Below, in pieces: positions 8,821 to 17,785 of a stretch of 64,000 nucleotides of DNA. Both the position numbers and the translations under genes were made by a program. How positions within the stretch are numbered: position 1 is the first letter of the stretch; the number at the start of each line of letters is the position of its first letter. The notes beneath the pieces were generated by a model. It was not told the origin of the DNA. It was given only the letters and a program-made list of their open reading frames with translations, and searched no databases. The stretch spans positions 62,001 to 126,000 of the forward strand of contig NZ_BMKS01000004.1 in NCBI RefSeq assembly GCF_014644455.1, written 5' to 3'. The stretch is from Caldovatus sediminis (lineage in GTDB: Bacteria > Pseudomonadota > Alphaproteobacteria > Acetobacterales > Acetobacteraceae).

Positions 8821-9240
8821 CTACGCCTCCACCACCACGTAGTCGTCCTCGACCCGCACCGGGAAGGTCTCCACCACGTAGGGGCCTTCCCGGAGCGCCG
8901 CGCCGCGCTCGACCCGCGCCGGGAAGGCGCGGACGCGGGTGCGGTCCGGGTCGTGCCAGGACCTGCCGGTGCGGATGTCGAACTCCCACTGGTGCCAGGG
9001 GCAGCGCAGGATCTCGCCCTTGCGCCCGTAGCGGAACACGCCCGGCTCGTCGCTCTCGACCAGGCCGCAGAGCTTGCCCTCCGAGAGCCGCCCGCCCTGG
9101 TGCGGGCAGCGGTCGAGCAGGGCGAAGAACTCGCCGCCGAGGTTGAACACGACGATGCGCCGGCCCTGGCCGGCCTCCACCACCTTGCGCGCGCCGGGCG
9201 GGATCTCCGCCGCCGGCGCCACCACGTAGCGCGCCGCCAT
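8821..9240 (-). CDS. Rieske [2Fe-2S] ferredoxin-like protein
   Basis: 139-residue stand-alone Rieske protein. Cluster ligands are Cys45 and His47 (CPHQGG) and Cys80 and His83 (CPWHQWEF). The 32-residue gap between the boxes is longer than usual for a small ferredoxin. No oxygenase alpha-subunit domain is present. The ATG at 9240 overlaps the last base of the upstream amidohydrolase stop, so the genes are coupled. It is a likely electron carrier for an oxygenase. The partner is not adjacent, unless the carrier serves a protein encoded elsewhere. Confidence 0.88.
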   Translation of the reverse strand: MAARYVVAPAAEIPPGARKVVEAGQGRRIVVFNLGGEFFALLDRCPHQGGRLSEGKLCGLVESDEPGVFRYGRKGEILRCPWHQWEFDIRTGRSWHDPDRTRVRAFPARVERGAALREGPYVVETFPVRVEDDYVVVEA

Positions 9241-10352
9241 CAGGCCGCCGGCATGCCGTAGAGCGCGCGCGCGTTGGCGCCGAAGATGTCGCGCCGCCGC
9301 TCCGGCGGGATGAAGGCGGGGAGGGCGGTGCGCGGGTCGTCGAAGTCCCAGTGCGGGTAGTCGCTGGCGTAGAGGATGCGGTCCCAGCCGATCCACTCCA
9401 TCACGTCGAGCAGGTGCTCGGGCCGCTCCGGCTCGTCCATCGGCTGGGTCGAGACGTGGAAGTGCTCGCGCAGGTACTCCGAGGGGGCGCGCCGCAGGTG
9501 CGGCACCTCGTCCTTCAGCTTCCGCCAGTGCTGGTCGAGCCGCCAGCCGACCGAGGGGATCCAGGCGAAGCCGCACTCGATCATCAGGATCCTGAGGCTC
9601 GGGAAGCGCTCGAACACGCCCTCGACGATCAGGCTGATGACCTGGGACTGGCAGGAGGTGGCGTGCTCGCTCACCTCCTCGATGTAGAAGCTCGGCCAGC
9701 CGCCGTTGGTCATCGCCCAGCCGGAGTAGCCGAAGGCGTGGAAGGCGACCGGCAGCCCGGCCTCGCAGGCGGCCTCGTAGATCGGCCAGTAGCGCTTGCG
9801 TCCCAGCGGCTCGGCGGTGCGGCTCATCAGCAGCACCTGGACGAAGCGGCGGTCGCCGGCGCGGCGGCGGATCTCGCGCGCGGACGCCTCGCCGTCCTCG
9901 TAGGGCACGACGACGGAGGCGCGCAGCCGCGGCTCGTCCCTGAGCCAGCGCTCGAGCTGCCACTCGTTCACCGCGTAGGCCATGGCGGCGCTGAAGGCGT
10001 CGTTCTGGTCGCCCTGGCCGGAGGGCTGCAGCGGGTTGAGCACGCCGATGTCGATGCCGTGGAAGTCGAGGTGCTGGGCGCGCAGGAAGTCGAGGTCGGA
10101 GGCCGGCACCTTGCCGGGCGGCCAGGCGTCGCGCCGGCTCGCGAGCGGCGCCGCCTTGGGGAAGGGATAGCCCTTGGCGAAGCCGTGCCGCGGCCGGATG
10201 CCGTAGGTCGAGAGCCGGTGCCACATCTCCGCCGAGAGCCAGGGCCGGTACTCCTCCAGGCTCAGCGGCCGCGGGTGGATGTCGCAGTCGAACAGGCCGA
10301 GCGTCGCGACGGCGGGACGCCCGGGCGCCGCGATGGGGCGGACGACGTTCAT
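9240..10352 (-). CDS. Amidohydrolase family protein (Amidohydrolase_2)
   Basis: 370-residue TIM-barrel metalloenzyme of the decarboxylase/hydrolase branch (ACMS decarboxylase, gamma-resorcylate decarboxylase and relatives). Metal-site signatures are FDCDIHP near residues 21-27, the histidine of VAFHAFGYSG, and LYASDYPHWDFDD near the C-terminus. It is preceded by a paralogue with a 4-base overlap and followed by the Rieske gene with a 1-base overlap, giving a tight three-gene operon. The substrate is unknown; a ring-derived carboxylate is plausible given pcaHG next door (inference). Confidence 0.87.
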   Translation of the reverse strand: MNVVRPIAAPGRPAVATLGLFDCDIHPRPLSLEEYRPWLSAEMWHRLSTYGIRPRHGFAKGYPFPKAAPLASRRDAWPPGKVPASDLDFLRAQHLDFHGIDIGVLNPLQPSGQGDQNDAFSAAMAYAVNEWQLERWLRDEPRLRASVVVPYEDGEASAREIRRRAGDRRFVQVLLMSRTAEPLGRKRYWPIYEAACEAGLPVAFHAFGYSGWAMTNGGWPSFYIEEVSEHATSCQSQVISLIVEGVFERFPSLRILMIECGFAWIPSVGWRLDQHWRKLKDEVPHLRRAPSEYLREHFHVSTQPMDEPERPEHLLDVMEWIGWDRILYASDYPHWDFDDPRTALPAFIPPERRRDIFGANARALYGMPAA

Positions 10353-11419
10353 GACGGCACTCCCTCCTCCCGCAGCCGCGCATAGGTGGCGAGCGGGTTG
10401 TCCACCATGATCCTCGGCAGCAGATCGGCCGGCAGGCCGGGCGGCGCGACGGCGTCGCCGTCGAACTGCCAGTGCGGCCAGTCCGAGGCCCAGAGCAGCA
10501 GCTCGTCCGAGCGCAGGTGGTCGAGCAGCCGGCGCACCAGGTCGGGATCGTCGGGCGCGTCGAAGGGCTGCACCGTCAGGCGCACGTGGTCGCGCACGAT
10601 CTCGGCCGGCGGCCGGTCCACCCAGGGCACCTCGAAGCGCACGCCCTTCCAGGTCTTGGTCAGGCGCCAGAGGAAGGGCGGCAGCCAGCTCACGCCGGAT
10701 TCGAGCAGCACCACCCTGAGGCCCGGGAACTTGGCGAAGACGCCCTCGGTCACCAGGCTCGCCAGCGTGCTCTGGAAGCCCTGCTGGTGCGCGGCGTAGT
10801 CCTCCAGGTACCAGGAGGGCCAGCCGACCGAGGTCACCGGATGGCGGTAGGCGCTGCCGGCGTGGATCGCGAGCGGCAGGCCGTGCCGCTCCAGCGCCGC
10901 ATAGACCGGCCAGAAGGTCCGGCGGCCCGCCGGGACCTCGCCCATCGCCAGGATCATCCCCTGCACGAAGCGCCGGTCCGGGGCGAGGCGCTCGATCTCC
11001 TCCACCGCGTGCTCCGGGCTCGCCATCGGCAGCACGATGGAGGCGCGCAGGCGCGGGTCGCGGTCCAGCCACTCGGCGCGCACCCAGTCGTTCAGCGCGC
11101 GCGCGAAGGCGGCGGACATGTCCTCGCTGAAGGGGAGCTGCACCGGGAAGAGGCAGTTGAGGATGCCGATGTCGGCGCCGAAGCGGTCGAGCGCCTCGGT
11201 CCGGAGCTGCGCCAGGGTGGCGCCGGCGCGCCCGCCCGCGGGGCGCCAGTCGGCGCGCGCGGTGATCGGCGCGTTGGGCGGGTAGGAGGCGCTCTCCAGC
11301 GCCTCCATCCCGCGGTCCTCGACGCTGTCGCGCCAATAGGGCTCGAGATGGGGCGCGAGGGCGGCGAAGCCGGTCACCGCGGGGTGCAGGTCGCAGTCAA
11401 TCGCGCGGGGCCGTGGCAC
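10349..11419 (-). CDS. Amidohydrolase family protein (Amidohydrolase_2), paralogue
   Basis: 356-residue paralogue of the downstream amidohydrolase with the same order of motifs: IDCDLHP at the N-terminus, LAIHAGSAYRHP in the middle and LWASDWPHWQFDGD near the C-terminus. The start is GTG, with GGAGG 8 bases upstream. The stop overlaps the next ATG by 4 bases. Two tandem paralogues plus a Rieske protein suggest either a heteromeric enzyme or two consecutive steps. Nothing in the sequence chooses between these. Confidence 0.87.
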   Translation of the reverse strand: MPRPRAIDCDLHPAVTGFAALAPHLEPYWRDSVEDRGMEALESASYPPNAPITARADWRPAGGRAGATLAQLRTEALDRFGADIGILNCLFPVQLPFSEDMSAAFARALNDWVRAEWLDRDPRLRASIVLPMASPEHAVEEIERLAPDRRFVQGMILAMGEVPAGRRTFWPVYAALERHGLPLAIHAGSAYRHPVTSVGWPSWYLEDYAAHQQGFQSTLASLVTEGVFAKFPGLRVVLLESGVSWLPPFLWRLTKTWKGVRFEVPWVDRPPAEIVRDHVRLTVQPFDAPDDPDLVRRLLDHLRSDELLLWASDWPHWQFDGDAVAPPGLPADLLPRIMVDNPLATYARLREEGVPS

Positions 11420-11547
11420 GACCGGGACCTCCTCCTTCGCCGGGGCCGGCCCGGCGCGCCCCTACCATCGCGGGAAGCGGCCCTTCGGGCAATGGGCGAG
11501 GCCGTCGCGGCCGGTCGGGCCGGGCCGGCCCGCCCCCCGCCGCGCCG

Positions 11548-14295
11548 TCAGGCGGGCTCGACCCGCGCCGCGCAGTACTTGAAGCCGGGGATCCTGCCGA
11601 AGGGATCGAGCCGCGGATCGGTCAGCAGGTTCGCCGCCGCCTCGCGGTAGGCGAAGGGGATGAACACCATCCCTTCCGGCACGCCCGGGTCCTCGCGCGC
11701 CGCGCACTCGATCGCGCCGCGCCGCGTCGTCACGCGCAGCCGCGCGCCGGGGGCGAGGCCGAGCCGGCGCAGCTCCGCCGGCGCGAGCGAGGCGGTCGGC
11801 CCCGGCTCCAGCGCGTCCAGCACCGCGGCGCGCCGGGTCATGGCGCCGGTGTGCCAGTGTTCCAGCTCGCGGCCCGTGCTGAGGACGAAGGGGAAGTCCG
11901 CGTCCGGCATCTCGCCCGGATCGGAGAGGCCGGCGGGCACCAGGCGCGCGCGGCCGTCCGCGGTGGGGAAGCGGTCGCGGAAGACGATCTCCTCGCCGGG
12001 CGAGTCGGGGGCGGGGCAGGGATAGACGACGCTGCCCTCCCGCTCCAGCCGCTCCCAGGTGATGTGGGCGAGGGAGGGCATGGCCCGCGCCATCTCGGCG
12101 AAGACCTCGCGCGGATGCGCGCAGGACCAGTCGAGGCCGAGGCGGCGCGCCATGTCCACGATGATGGCGAGGTCCTGCCGCGCCTCGCCGGGCGGCGCCA
12201 CCGCCTTGCGGCCCATCTGCACCTGGCGGTTGGTGTTGGTGACGGTGCCGTCCTTCTCCGGCCAGGCGGAGGCGGGCAGCACCACGTCGGCGAGCGCCGC
12301 GGTCTCGGTCAGGAACAGGTCCTGCACGACCAGGTGCTCGAGGCGGGCGAGCCCGGCGCGCGCATGCGCCGCGTCGGGGTCGGACATCGCCGGGTTCTCG
12401 CCCATGATGTACATGCCGCGGATCTCGCCGCGCTCCGCCGCGTGCAGGATCTCGACCACGGTCAGGCCGGGGTCGGGATCGAGCCGCGCGCCCCACAGAT
12501 CCTCGAGGAAGGCCCGCGCCGCCGCGTCGTCCGTGCGGCGGTAGTCCGGGAACATCATCGGGATGAGGCCGGCGTCGGACGCGCCCTGCACGTTGTTCTG
12601 GCCGCGCAGCGGATGCAGCCCCGTCCCCGGCCGCCCGACCTGGCCGCAGAGCAGGGCCAGCGCGATCAGCGCGCGCGCGTTGTCGGTGCCGTGCACCGAC
12701 TGGCTGATCCCCATGCCCCAGAGGATCAGCGCCGCCCGCGCCCGCGCGTAGAGCCGCGCGACGCGGCGGAGCTGCGCCGCCGGCACGCCGCAGACGCGCT
12801 CCATCGCCTCCGGGCCGTAGGCGGCGAGGTGCGCGCGCAGCGCCTCGAAGCCCTCGACGCGGGCGGCGACGAACTGGCGGTCGTAGAGCCCCTCGGTCAC
12901 GACCACGTGCAGCAGGGCGTTGAGCAGCGCGACGTCGCTGCCCGGCGCGAAGCGCAGCACCTCTGTGGCGAAGCGGTCGAGGCCGTTGCCGCGCGGATCG
13001 GCCACCACCAGGGTGGCGCCGCGGCGCGCGGCGTCCTTGAGGAAGGTCGCGGCGACCGGATGGTTCTCGGTCGGCCGGGCGCCGATGACGAGGATCAGGT
13101 CGGCGTCCTTCGCCGCGGTGAAGGGCGCGGTGACGGCGCCGGAGCCGATCCCCTCCAGCAGCGCCGCGACCGAGGCGGCGTGGCAGAGCCGCGTGCAGTG
13201 GTCCACGTTGTTCGTGCCGAAGCCGGTGCGCACCAGCTTCTGGAACAGGTAGGCCTCCTCGTTCGAGCCCTTGGCCGAGCCGAAGCCGGCCAGCGCGCGC
13301 GGCCCGTGGGTGTCGCGGATGCGCGCGAGGCCGGCGGCGGCGCGCGCCATCGCCTCCTCCCAGCTCGCCTCGCGGAACTTCGCCCGCGCGCGGGCGGGGT
13401 CGAGACAGTCGGCCGGGTCCTTCGCCGCGCCCTCGATGCGGACCAGCGGCCGCGTCAGGCGATCCGGATGCGCGACGTAGTCGAAGCCGAACCGGCCCTT
13501 GACGCAGAGGCGGTTGCGGTTGGCCGGCCCGTCCCGCCCGACCACCTCGACGAGCCGGTTCCCGCGCACGCGGAAGCCGACCTGGCAGCCGACGCCGCAA
13601 TAGGGGCAGACGCTCGCCACCTCGCGCTCCGCCGGCGCGCCGCGGCGGCCCGTCCCGTCGAGCACGCTCCTCGGCAGCAGCGCGCCGGTCGGGCAGGCCT
13701 GCACGCATTCGCCGCAGGCGACGCAGGAGGAGGCGCCCATCGGGTCGAGCAGGTCGAAGGCCACCGTCACGCCGATGCCGCGGCGCGCCAGGCCGATGAC
13801 GTCGTTGTGCTGCACCTCGCGGCAGGCGCGCGCGCAGAGGCCGCAGGCGATGCAGGCGTCGAGCTGCACCGCCATCGCCGGATGCGACAGGTCGGGCGCG
13901 GGGCGCGCCTCCTCCGCCGGGAAGCGCGATGCGGCCACGCCGAGCCTCGCCGCCCAGCGCGCGAAGCCGCCGGTCGCGTCGCGCGCCGCCGCGTCCGGCT
14001 GGTCGGCGAGCAGCAGCTCGAACACCATCCGCCGCGCGTGCCGCGCCCGCCCGCTCGCCGTGCGCACCGCCATCCCCGGCGCCGGGGCGCGGATGCAGGA
14101 GGCGGCGAGCACGCGCTCGCCCTCGATCTCCACCAGGCAGGCGCGGCAATTGCCGTCCGGCCGGTAGCCCGGGCGCGGCAGGTGGCAGAGATGCGGGATC
14201 TCGACGCCGAGGCGCGTCGCCGCCTCCCAGATCGTCTCGCCGGGCGCGGCCTCCACCTCCCGGCCGTCGAGGGTGAAGCGGATCGCATCGGTCAC
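11548..14295 (-). CDS. fdsA: NAD-dependent formate dehydrogenase alpha (catalytic) subunit
   Basis: 915-residue molybdenum/tungsten bis-MGD enzyme oxidising formate to CO2. Domains in order: an N-terminal 2Fe-2S ferredoxin-like domain (HLCHLP, GNCRACLVE, ASCIRAP, residues 1-80), a histidine/cysteine segment, two 4Fe-4S clusters (CIACGLCARACRE and CVACGECVQACP, about 148-202), then a 4Fe-4S/MGD domain starting at CPYCGVGC (230) with CVKGRFG. The catalytic Cys is Cys371 in HCTRLCHAASV, so this is the cysteine, not selenocysteine, form. The start is GTG in a 4-base overlap with the upstream subunit. The small FdsD subunit and the FdhD chaperone genes do not follow; only 128 bases separate it from the amidohydrolase gene. 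Confidence 0.94.
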   Translation of the reverse strand: MTDAIRFTLDGREVEAAPGETIWEAATRLGVEIPHLCHLPRPGYRPDGNCRACLVEIEGERVLAASCIRAPAPGMAVRTASGRARHARRMVFELLLADQPDAAARDATGGFARWAARLGVAASRFPAEEARPAPDLSHPAMAVQLDACIACGLCARACREVQHNDVIGLARRGIGVTVAFDLLDPMGASSCVACGECVQACPTGALLPRSVLDGTGRRGAPAEREVASVCPYCGVGCQVGFRVRGNRLVEVVGRDGPANRNRLCVKGRFGFDYVAHPDRLTRPLVRIEGAAKDPADCLDPARARAKFREASWEEAMARAAAGLARIRDTHGPRALAGFGSAKGSNEEAYLFQKLVRTGFGTNNVDHCTRLCHAASVAALLEGIGSGAVTAPFTAAKDADLILVIGARPTENHPVAATFLKDAARRGATLVVADPRGNGLDRFATEVLRFAPGSDVALLNALLHVVVTEGLYDRQFVAARVEGFEALRAHLAAYGPEAMERVCGVPAAQLRRVARLYARARAALILWGMGISQSVHGTDNARALIALALLCGQVGRPGTGLHPLRGQNNVQGASDAGLIPMMFPDYRRTDDAAARAFLEDLWGARLDPDPGLTVVEILHAAERGEIRGMYIMGENPAMSDPDAAHARAGLARLEHLVVQDLFLTETAALADVVLPASAWPEKDGTVTNTNRQVQMGRKAVAPPGEARQDLAIIVDMARRLGLDWSCAHPREVFAEMARAMPSLAHITWERLEREGSVVYPCPAPDSPGEEIVFRDRFPTADGRARLVPAGLSDPGEMPDADFPFVLSTGRELEHWHTGAMTRRAAVLDALEPGPTASLAPAELRRLGLAPGARLRVTTRRGAIECAAREDPGVPEGMVFIPFAYREAAANLLTDPRLDPFGRIPGFKYCAARVEPA

Positions 14296-15989
14296 GGCAC
14301 CGCCTCCGGGAAGAAGCGCAGCACGGACAGCACCGGGTTCATCGCCGCCTGGCCGAGGCCGCAAATCGAGCCGTCCGCCATTGCCGCCGCCAGCTCCTCG
14401 AGCAGCGCGCGGTCCCAGCGCGGCGCCTCGAGCAGCCGCGCCGCCTTCGCCGTGCCGACGCGGCAAGGGGTGCACTGCCCGCAGGATTCGTCGCGGAAGA
14501 AGCGCACCAGGTTGCGCACCGCCGCGGCGAGGTCGTCGCGGTCGGACAGCACGACCACGGCGCCCGAGCCGACGAAGCAGCCGTGCGGCTCCAGCGTGCC
14601 GAAGTCGAGCGGCAGGTCGGCCATCGCCGCCGGCAGGATGCCGCCGGAGGCGCCGCCCGGCAGGTAGGCGACGAAGCGGTGGCCCTCCGCCATGCCGCCG
14701 CAGAACTCCTCGATCAGCTCCCGCGCCGTGACCCCGGCCGGCGCCGCCACCACGCCGGGGCGGCGCACGCGGCCGGAGACGCTGAACAGCCGCTTGCCGC
14801 CGCGCCCGCGCCGGCCCGCGCCGGCGAAGCGGGCGGCGCCGTCCGGCGTGCCGAGGATCTCCGGCAGCCACCACAGCGTCTCGACGTTGTGGATCAGCGT
14901 CGGGCGGCCGAACAGGCCGCGCTCGCCGGGGTAGGGGGGCTTGTGGCGCGGGTAGCCGCGCCTGCCCTCCAGGCTCTCCAGCAGCGCCGTCTCCTCGCCG
15001 CAGACGTAGGCGCCGGCGCCGCGGCGCAGGTGGATGGCCGTGCCGGCCGCCATCCCCTCCGCCTGCAGCGCGGCGATCTCGGCCGCGAGGTCGAGGCGCA
15101 GCTCCGCGTACTCGTCGCGCAGGTAGATCCAGCACGCCTCCGCCCCGATCGCGTGCGCGGCGAGGAGCATGCCTTCGAGCACCCGCCGCGGCTCGCGTTC
15201 CAGGCAGTCGCGGTCCTTGAAGGTGCCCGGCTCGCCCTCGTCGGCGTTGACCACGACGTGCCGCGGCCCCGGATGGGCGAGCACCGCGCGCCACTTGCGC
15301 GCCGCCGGGAACCCGGCGCCGCCGAGGCCGCGCAGGCCCGACGCCTCGACCGCCGCCAGCATCGCCTCGCGCGTCAGCCGCCCCTCGCGCGCCGCGCGCA
15401 GCACCGACCAGCCATAGGGGGGCAGGGGCGCCCGCGGCGGCCGCGGCACGCCATGCGCGGCGGCGCCCGCGACCGAGGCGGGCGTGGCGCGCTCGACCCG
15501 GCCGGCCACGGCGCCGTGCTCGACGCTGACGGCCGGCGCGCGGTGGCAGGCGCCCATGCAGGGCGCGGGGACCACGCGCGCCCCGGCGGGCGTGTCGGCA
15601 CGCAGCGCGGCGAGCAGTTCCTCCGCCCCGGCCATGGCGCAGGGCAGGCCGTCGCAGACGCGGATCGTGACCGGCGGCGGCGCCGGGGCGTCGTCCTCGA
15701 CGATGTCGAAATGCGCGTAGAAGCTCGCCACCTCGAACACCTCGACCGGGGCGAGGCGCAGCAGCGCGGCGAGCGCGACGAGACGGCCGGCGCGCAGGCA
15801 GCCCTCGCGGTCCTGGATGGCGTGCAGGTGCTCGATCAGCAGATCGGGGCGGAGCGGCAGGTCGCCGAGCAGGGCCGCCACCGCGGCGCGCGCCTCGGGC
15901 GTCGCCACGCGCCCGCGCGGGCCGGGCCGCGGGGGGCGGCGCGCCTGCCCGTCACCGGCCGGTGAGGGAGCGGCGGCCTTGCCGCGCAT
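14292..15989 (-). CDS. Formate dehydrogenase fused gamma-beta subunit (NuoE-NuoF-like)
   Basis: 565-residue fusion. Residues about 25-175 are a NuoE/FdsG thioredoxin-fold 2Fe-2S domain with cysteines in RVCDGLPCAM and APCMGACHRAP. Residues about 190-565 are NuoF/FdsB with the FMN/NADH-binding GLGGAGFPAARKW, VVNADEGEPGTFKDR, GAGAYVCGEETAL and the 4Fe-4S motif ESCGQCTPCRVGT...CGLG. It passes electrons from the catalytic subunit to NAD+. In Rhodobacter and Cupriavidus the two parts are separate genes. The start at 15989 has AGGAGG 7 bases upstream. It is divergent from the TRAP genes and coupled to fdsA. Confidence 0.92.
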   Translation of the reverse strand: MRGKAAAPSPAGDGQARRPPRPGPRGRVATPEARAAVAALLGDLPLRPDLLIEHLHAIQDREGCLRAGRLVALAALLRLAPVEVFEVASFYAHFDIVEDDAPAPPPVTIRVCDGLPCAMAGAEELLAALRADTPAGARVVPAPCMGACHRAPAVSVEHGAVAGRVERATPASVAGAAAHGVPRPPRAPLPPYGWSVLRAAREGRLTREAMLAAVEASGLRGLGGAGFPAARKWRAVLAHPGPRHVVVNADEGEPGTFKDRDCLEREPRRVLEGMLLAAHAIGAEACWIYLRDEYAELRLDLAAEIAALQAEGMAAGTAIHLRRGAGAYVCGEETALLESLEGRRGYPRHKPPYPGERGLFGRPTLIHNVETLWWLPEILGTPDGAARFAGAGRRGRGGKRLFSVSGRVRRPGVVAAPAGVTARELIEEFCGGMAEGHRFVAYLPGGASGGILPAAMADLPLDFGTLEPHGCFVGSGAVVVLSDRDDLAAAVRNLVRFFRDESCGQCTPCRVGTAKAARLLEAPRWDRALLEELAAAMADGSICGLGQAAMNPVLSVLRFFPEAVP

Positions 15990-16207
15990 GGTCGTTCCTC
16001 CTGCCTCGGTTCGTTGCGCGCCGCGACGGCGCGGGCCATCAAGGTAGTATGCGCCCGGCGCGGTGCAAACGAGGCGGCGCGAACGGCGGGCACGGCGCGT
16101 GCGGGCCGGCGCGTCCGCCGTTGACCCCGGAAGCCGCCTCGCCCAAACCTGCGCCGGAACGGACCCTGTGCGGCATCGCCGCCGCAACCCTCCGGGAGAA
16201 CGACGCC
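15990..16207. other. Divergent intergenic region between formate dehydrogenase and TRAP genes
   Basis: 218 bases with a local AT-richer patch (AAGGTAGTATG around 16042-16052) in otherwise very GC-rich DNA. It is probably part of the promoter for the formate dehydrogenase operon and/or dctP. I could not assign a convincing -35/-10 pair on either strand. Confidence 0.4.
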
Positions 16208-17227
16208 ATGCCGAGCCGCCGCGGCCTCCTCCTCGCCGCCCTGCCGGGCGCCGCCATCCTCGCCGCGCCGGCGCTGCTCCGCGCCGCGCGGGCGCAGGGC
16301 GCGCCGGCGACCATGCGCCTCTCGCACCAGTTCCCGCCGGCGCACCACAACGCCCGCGTCATCGCCGCCTTCGCCGAGGACGTGGCGCGGCGCTCGGGCG
16401 GCAGCGTGCAGGTGCAGGTCTTCCCCGCCGAGCAGCTCGCCAAGGCGGGCGAGAACTTCCCTGGCGTCGCGCGCGGTGCCTTCGAGGCGGCGGCGGCGGT
16501 GAACTTCCAGTGGGGCACCACCATCCCGGAGATGAACGCCCCGACCATCCCCTACCTCTTCACCGACCTCCCGCGCATCCGCAGGTTCATCGCCGGCTCG
16601 GAGGCGGCGAAGTTCCTCGAGGGCCTGCTGGAGCGGCGCCAGGTGCGCAACCTGATGTGGCTCTACACGACGCGGATGAGCATCTTCACCTCCAACCGCA
16701 AGCCGATCGTCTCGGTCGAGGATTTCCGCGGCCTCAAGATCCGCGGCCTCAACCCGCTGACCGACCATGCGCTGACCGCGGTGGGGGCCGCGCCCTCGGC
16801 CATGCCGGGGCCCGAGGTGCCACAGGCGCTGCAGTCGGGCGTGCTCGACGCCGGCCTCACCGACGTCTCCGCCGCCGTCTCGCGCCGCTTCTACGAGATC
16901 CAGCGCTACGGCACCGTCGCGCCCTACTTCGCCGTCATCAGCCATGTCTACGTCAACCCGCGCTGGTGGAACGGCCTGCGGCCGGAGCAGCGCCAGGCGA
17001 TCGAGGCCGCCGCGCGCCAGGCGGAGCAGGACCAGATCGGCGTCACCGAGGAGACCGCCGCCGCCGCGGTCGGCGAGCTGCGCGCCAAGGGCATGACCAT
17101 CCACGAGCAGACGCCGGAGGAGGCCGAGGCGTGGAAGGCCCGCATGCAGCCGCCGGTGATGGAGGCGTTCCTCCGCCTCGCGCCGGAGAACGGGCGGCGC
17201 GTGCTCGAGCTGATGCAGGCGCTGTGA
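16208..17227 (+). CDS. dctP: TRAP transporter substrate-binding protein DctP
   Basis: 339-residue periplasmic binding protein. It has a signal peptide (MPSRRGLLLAALPG... to about ARAQG), then MRLSHQFPPAHHN, VFPAEQL, and KIRGLNPLTDHAL, which includes the usual carboxylate-binding arginine region. GGGAGA lies upstream of the ATG at 16208; the longer reading from 15962 would add a non-secretory leader. It is followed directly by dctQ (4-base overlap) and dctM. The ligand is probably an organic anion, not assignable more narrowly. Confidence 0.92.
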   Translation: MPSRRGLLLAALPGAAILAAPALLRAARAQGAPATMRLSHQFPPAHHNARVIAAFAEDVARRSGGSVQVQVFPAEQLAKAGENFPGVARGAFEAAAAVNFQWGTTIPEMNAPTIPYLFTDLPRIRRFIAGSEAAKFLEGLLERRQVRNLMWLYTTRMSIFTSNRKPIVSVEDFRGLKIRGLNPLTDHALTAVGAAPSAMPGPEVPQALQSGVLDAGLTDVSAAVSRRFYEIQRYGTVAPYFAVISHVYVNPRWWNGLRPEQRQAIEAAARQAEQDQIGVTEETAAAAVGELRAKGMTIHEQTPEEAEAWKARMQPPVMEAFLRLAPENGRRVLELMQAL

Positions 17228-17778
17228 GGGCGGCGACGGCGGCGCTGGAGCGTCTCGCGGCCTTCGCGGCGCGGCTCGCGGCCGCCCTCGCCGCGGTCGC
17301 GACGGGGCTGTGCCTGGTGCTGATCTGCGGGTCGGTCGCGGCGCGCTACCTGTTCGGCATGCCGCAGCCCTGGATCGACAAGACGGCGGGCTGGCTGGTG
17401 GTGGCCCTGGTCCTGCTTGGCGCGCCCGAGGCGCAGCGGCGCTTCGAACACATCGGGGTGGACGTGCTCGTCAACCGCGCCGGCCCGCGCCTCGCGCGGT
17501 GCACGCGCCTGCTCGGCGTGCTGGCGGTGGCCGTGGTCGCGGCGGTCCTGCTCGACGCCGGCATCGAGGCGGTGGCGTTCGGGCGCCTCGTCGGCCTGAT
17601 GACCGACGTCGAGGGCGTGCCGCAGTGGTGGATCCACGCCCTGCTGCCGACCGGCGCGGCGGTGCTGTTGCTGGTCGCGCTGGTCCAGGCGCTCGCCCTG
17701 CTGACCGGGCGCGAGCCGCCCCACCTGCCGCGCCGCGGGGAGGCGATCCCGCGCGACACCCTGGTGCGCGGGGAGTAG
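17224..17778 (+). CDS. dctQ: TRAP transporter small permease DctQ
   Basis: 184-residue inner-membrane protein with four predicted transmembrane segments and the family-typical VAARYLFGMPQPWIDK after the first segment. The start is GTG at 17224, overlapping the dctP stop by 4 bases. Its frame has no upstream ATG with a ribosome-binding site. It forms the small subunit that binds DctM. Confidence 0.88.
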   Translation: MRAATAALERLAAFAARLAAALAAVATGLCLVLICGSVAARYLFGMPQPWIDKTAGWLVVALVLLGAPEAQRRFEHIGVDVLVNRAGPRLARCTRLLGVLAVAVVAAVLLDAGIEAVAFGRLVGLMTDVEGVPQWWIHALLPTGAAVLLLVALVQALALLTGREPPHLPRRGEAIPRDTLVRGE

Positions 17779-17785
17779 CGCGGGC

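Noticed and set aside
11413-14667. 1084-codon plus-strand frame antisense to the formate dehydrogenase genes
   Set aside because: Antisense shadow: Arg/Ala/His-rich without domains, opposite a clear FdsA.
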